17,268 nt of DNA, from NCBI GenBank assembly GCA_016190025.1, contig JACPRG010000089.1, positions 1 through 17,268 of the forward strand. Direction: 5' to 3'. The notes below the pieces were generated by a model. The model had not been told where the DNA came from. It saw only the letters and a list, made by a program, of their open reading frames with translations, and made no database searches. This stretch comes from Candidatus Tectimicrobiota bacterium. Its GTDB lineage: Bacteria; UBA8248; JACPRG01. Positions within the stretch are counted from its first letter, which is position 1. The number at the start of each line of letters is the position of its first letter. Made by a program: the position numbers and the translations under genes. Shown piece by piece: positions 14,290 to 17,268 of the stretch.

Positions 14290-16302
14290 GTGCCAAACCA
14301 ACGCCGCATCCCTCAGGCCGTCTCTCGAAGCTCATCCGGTCATCCCTGGCGAAGGGCCGCCCTGTCGGTCCTCTTGTCTTGCATGACAACCCTCTGGGCC
14401 CCCCCTTCCGCCCTGTCTCAGCAGGACGTCCTCTTGCCCGAGGTGGTCGTGACGGCGACCCGGACCCCGGAGCCGCTGGAAAGGGTCGCAAATCCGGTGA
14501 CGGTCCTCACCCACGAAGACCTGCGGGCGGCCGGGACGGACATCCGTGACGCGCTCCGCCGGGTGCCCGGCTTCGCCGTCGTGGGGTCGGGGAGCCGCGG
14601 CGGCGCCACCTCCGTCTTCTCGCGGGGCGGCCAGTCCGACTTCAACCTGGTGCTCATCGACGGCGTCAAGGTCAACACGGCGGGGGGAGAGTTCGACTTC
14701 TCCGACCTGAGCGTGGACAACATCGAGCGGATCGAGATCTTGCGCGGCCCTCAGAGCGCCCTGTACGGCTCGGAGGCGATGGCCTCGGTCATCCAGATTT
14801 TCACGCGCAAAGGCCGGGGCGCCCCATCGGGCGAGGTCTCCTTCCAGGGAGGCAGCTTCGAGACGTTCGAGGAGCGGGCCGGCTTCCAGTTCGGCCAGGG
14901 GGATTTCGGCTTTTCCCTCGGCGCCGGACGGACGGACACCGACGGAATCCTGAAGGTGAACAACGCCTTCCGGAACACCGCCGTCTCCTCCATGGCCCAT
15001 TACTCCGCGGGCGAGCGGCTCGAGGCGCGGCTCTCCCTGCGCTACTCCGAGTCCCGTTTTCATTTCCCCACCGCCGGCGCGGGAGACCGCTTCGACACCC
15101 CCGACCCCAACCAGTTCACGGACCGCCAGCGCTTGCTTGTGGCCCCGCGGGCGGAGGCCCAGGTCTTGCCCTGGTGGCGCCACGTCCTCCATCTCGGCTA
15201 CTACCATGAGAACCGGGTCTTCGACGACCCGGCGGACGCCGGCGTGGACCTCTTCGGGAGCTTCCGGTCAGACACCGACGAAGACAGGGTCTCGGCCGAC
15301 TATCTCTGGCACTTCGGACCCTGGGCGGCTGAGGAGTGGGAAACCCGGCCGACCCTCGGCTTCGCAGCGGAAAGGGAGTCCTTCGACCAGACCTCCGTCA
15401 GCGCCGGAACGCGGAGCGCCCTGGACGAGTCCCGGACCAACTACGCCCTCTTCAGCCAGGTCCAGCTCTCCTTTCAGAACCGGCTCTTCTTCACCCCGGG
15501 CTTCCGGTTCGACCACAACGGCAACTTCGGCGGCGCGACCAGCCCCAAGCTCTCCCTGGCCTACCTCATCCCCGAGCGGGGGACCAAGCTGCGGGGCGTC
15601 TACGCCGAGGGCATCAAGGCGCCCACGTTCGCCGAGGTGTTCGGGGGGAGCGGCTTCACCGGAAACCCGGGCCTGGACCCCGAGCGCTCAAAGAGCTGGG
15701 AGCTCGGCCTCGACCAGGACCTGTGGGAAAGGCGGGTCCGCCTGGGCTTCACGTATTTTCACAACCGCTTCACCGACCTCATCACCTTCGTGAGCGGGGC
15801 GACGCCGAACTTCGTGAACGTCCAGGAGGCGGAGGCCAAGGGCGTGGAGCTCACCCTCACCGTCTCTGCGGGCCTCGGCTTTTCCCTCACCGGAGGCTAC
15901 ACGTACACGGACTCCGAAGTCCTGGACGATGGAGGGGTGGGAGGCGCGGCCTTCGCCAAGGGGGAGGAGCTCATCCGGCGGGCCAAGCACCGGGGGTCCT
16001 TTCAGATCGCTTACCGGGGCGAACGGCTGAGGGGCGCGCTCACGCTCCTGGTCGTCGGGGACGCGGCGGACGCCGATTTCTCCTCCTCCCCGGCCCGGCG
16101 GGTCACCCTGCCGGGGTACGAGCGGGTGGACCTCAGCCTCTCCTACCTGCTCCCCTGGAAGCCGCCCGGGGTCCAGGCGTTGCGGCTCGAAGTCCAGGCG
16201 CAAAACCTCCTGGACGAGGGTTACGAAGAGGTCTTCGGATTCACCGCGCCCGGCGTCGCCGTGCTGGGAGGATTCAGGATGGAGTTCGGAAGCCCCAAGT
16301 AA
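14290..16302 (+). CDS. btuB: TonB-dependent outer-membrane receptor, probably for cobalamin (BtuB-like)
   Basis: The 670-residue protein has a signal peptide (cleavage probably after about residue 43), a TonB box LPEVVVTAT (49-57), a plug domain (about 62-175, with the hallmark IERIEILRGPQSALYGSEA at 146-164) and a 22-strand-type barrel to the C-terminus. It imports ligand through the outer membrane using energy passed by TonB. The ligand is inferred as B12 or related corrinoids because the gene sits directly under a cobalamin riboswitch and beside btuFCD. The GTG at 14290 is set by AAGGAG seven bases upstream; a later ATG (codon 32) would cut into the signal peptide. The last residues (GFRMEFGSPK) extend four residues past the usual terminal aromatic, a small oddity. 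Confidence 0.88.
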   Translation: MPNQRRIPQAVSRSSSGHPWRRAALSVLLSCMTTLWAPPSALSQQDVLLPEVVVTATRTPEPLERVANPVTVLTHEDLRAAGTDIRDALRRVPGFAVVGSGSRGGATSVFSRGGQSDFNLVLIDGVKVNTAGGEFDFSDLSVDNIERIEILRGPQSALYGSEAMASVIQIFTRKGRGAPSGEVSFQGGSFETFEERAGFQFGQGDFGFSLGAGRTDTDGILKVNNAFRNTAVSSMAHYSAGERLEARLSLRYSESRFHFPTAGAGDRFDTPDPNQFTDRQRLLVAPRAEAQVLPWWRHVLHLGYYHENRVFDDPADAGVDLFGSFRSDTDEDRVSADYLWHFGPWAAEEWETRPTLGFAAERESFDQTSVSAGTRSALDESRTNYALFSQVQLSFQNRLFFTPGFRFDHNGNFGGATSPKLSLAYLIPERGTKLRGVYAEGIKAPTFAEVFGGSGFTGNPGLDPERSKSWELGLDQDLWERRVRLGFTYFHNRFTDLITFVSGATPNFVNVQEAEAKGVELTLTVSAGLGFSLTGGYTYTDSEVLDDGGVGGAAFAKGEELIRRAKHRGSFQIAYRGERLRGALTLLVVGDAADADFSSSPARRVTLPGYERVDLSLSYLLPWKPPGVQALRLEVQAQNLLDEGYEEVFGFTAPGVAVLGGFRMEFGSPK

Positions 16303-16324
16303 AGGGAGGCGGCGGAATCAGTTG

Positions 16325-17200
16325 ATGAAACGATCCGGCCCCCCGTTGCAAGGTCGTCTCACGTGGGTGATGGTGGGCGTTTCGGCGGTCCTCCACGCCC
16401 TGGCGCTCCCCTGGGGAGCGGCCCTCCTGGACTTCCAGGGGCCGCCTGCGCTCAGGGTCCGCCTGAGGATCGAGCCGGCCGGTGAAGCGCGGGCGGCCAG
16501 GCTGGCCGGAAAGGCCGCCAACCCGCAAAGACCGGAGGGCGCGCCCGATCCGCCCCCCGGCGCGGCGCGGGAAGCGCGGCGGCCGGCGAGCCGGCTCGAG
16601 GCCGCGCCGCCCGCCCCCACCCTCCTGCGCGACCTGGCGACGGCCAAGGCGAAGAGGCCGGACATCCCCCCGCCCCGACTGTCGCGGGCCGGCCCGCAGA
16701 AGCCCCCGCCTGCACCGGGAAAGATAGCCGCCCCGCCACCGCGGGTCTCGCGCGGGTCCGGCCCGACGGAAGCCCCGCCGGCCGCAGAGCCCCCCCCTCC
16801 CCCGCTGCGCGCGGCCCGAATGGTGGATTTTTCTATCTCCGCGGCGGACACCGCAGGGGCGGGAGCGGCGCTGAACGGTCTTTCCCGCTCCTCTCGGACG
16901 GAGCACGGACAGAGCGCGGCCGTAAGCCCCGCGGGCATCCGGGTTCTCAAGAAGACCCTCCCGCCTTACCCTCCCGACGCCCGGAGACGCGGAGAAGAGG
17001 GGAGCGTGCTTTTGCGCGTGGAGGTTCTGCCCGACGGGCGGGTCGGGAGGGTTCTGCTCGCGCAGTCTTCCGGGTTCGGGTCGCTGGACCGGGCCGCCGC
17101 CGAATCGGCCGCCTCCTGGCGGTTCGCTTTCGAAGGGGGCCGACCAGCCCGGAGCGCCTGGGCGCAGATCCCCGTCCGCTTCCGGATCATCGAGCCCTAA
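16325..17200 (+). CDS. tonB: TonB-like energy-transducing protein
   Basis: The 291-residue protein has one N-terminal membrane anchor (about 13-34), a long Pro/Ala/Arg-rich periplasm-spanning region (about 40-160), and a TonB C-terminal domain from about residue 205. That domain carries the family pattern LPPYPPDARRRGEEGSVLL and GRVGRVLLAQSSGFGSLD, then ASWRFAF. It lies 22 bases after the btuB stop, so it is probably dedicated to that receptor and shares the riboswitch-controlled transcript. ExbB and ExbD are not in the window and may follow or be elsewhere. A TTG directly before the ATG could serve as start; GGGAGG is 15 bases from the ATG and 12 from the TTG. Confidence 0.87.
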   Translation: MKRSGPPLQGRLTWVMVGVSAVLHALALPWGAALLDFQGPPALRVRLRIEPAGEARAARLAGKAANPQRPEGAPDPPPGAAREARRPASRLEAAPPAPTLLRDLATAKAKRPDIPPPRLSRAGPQKPPPAPGKIAAPPPRVSRGSGPTEAPPAAEPPPPPLRAARMVDFSISAADTAGAGAALNGLSRSSRTEHGQSAAVSPAGIRVLKKTLPPYPPDARRRGEEGSVLLRVEVLPDGRVGRVLLAQSSGFGSLDRAAAESAASWRFAFEGGRPARSAWAQIPVRFRIIEP

Positions 17201-17224
17201 GTTTGGATAAAAAGAGGACGCGCG

Positions 17225-17268
17225 TTGCCTCAGATCTGGGTGGAGGTCGAAGAAAATCCCAACTGCCC
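17225..17268 (+). CDS. Start of an unidentified gene (3' end outside window)
   Basis: A TTG codon at 17225 preceded by AGAGGA opens a frame that runs to the window edge, beginning L/M-P-Q-I-W-V-E-V-E-E-N-P-N-C. It starts 24 bases after tonB in the same direction, so it may be part of the B12 operon. Fourteen residues are too few to name a family. Confidence 0.4.
   Translation, partial: MPQIWVEVEENPNC

Noticed and set aside
13912..14309. Minus-strand frames over riboswitch 2 that resemble frames over riboswitch 1
   Set aside because: The resemblance of the translated products only reflects the duplicated riboswitch DNA, not a repeated gene.

Overview
The window is very GC-rich DNA with strong G/C preference at third codon positions. 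It comes from a Gram-negative (diderm) bacterium: it encodes a TonB-dependent outer-membrane receptor, a TonB protein, two exported HtrA proteases and a periplasmic thiol-oxidoreductase. I cannot place the lineage. Gene content (bifunctional phosphoglucose/phosphomannose isomerase, lepA-lepB, a selenocysteine-type thioredoxin-fold protein) would fit deltaproteobacteria-like, acidobacterial or NC10/Rokubacteria-like genomes, but this is a guess.

Layout. Positions 1-2066 (+) carry the 3' end of tldD and a complete tldE/pmbA, the two halves of a peptidase, followed by a probable terminator. Positions 2109-6208 (-) form a four-gene envelope quality-control operon. In transcription order it holds an HtrA protease, a second HtrA protease, a membrane-anchored DsbA-like protein, and a MauE/DoxX-type four-helix membrane protein. 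The DsbA-like gene has an in-frame TGA exactly at the first cysteine of its CxxC active site, so it reads as U-P-W-C. A hairpin resembling a bacterial SECIS follows the TGA, and the frame stays open and family-like to a stop that overlaps the next start. This is the most interesting item in the window: a probable selenocysteine-containing disulfide oxidoreductase with a candidate membrane redox partner and two proteases. I did not see selA, selB, selC or selD here.

The operon promoter overlaps, on the opposite strand, the promoter of the next block (6385-10208, +). That block holds a bifunctional phosphoglucose/phosphomannose isomerase, the translation GTPase lepA (ATGA overlap) and signal peptidase I (lepB).

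Positions 10255-17268 (+) are a vitamin B12 acquisition region. A sigma-70-type promoter leads into a cobalamin riboswitch, then btuF, btuC and btuD with overlapping ends, then a DUF71/COG2102 PP-loop ATPase. A second, nearly identical cobalamin riboswitch precedes a BtuB-like TonB-dependent receptor and tonB, followed by the first codons of another gene. Both riboswitches end in a two-tier hairpin that sequesters the ribosome binding site, so control is probably at translation initiation. Together the genes give outer-membrane uptake (BtuB, TonB), periplasmic capture and inner-membrane transport (BtuF, BtuC, BtuD), and a likely salvage or assimilation enzyme (DUF71), all under B12 feedback.

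No rRNA, tRNA, CRISPR array, insertion sequence or phage gene was recognised.
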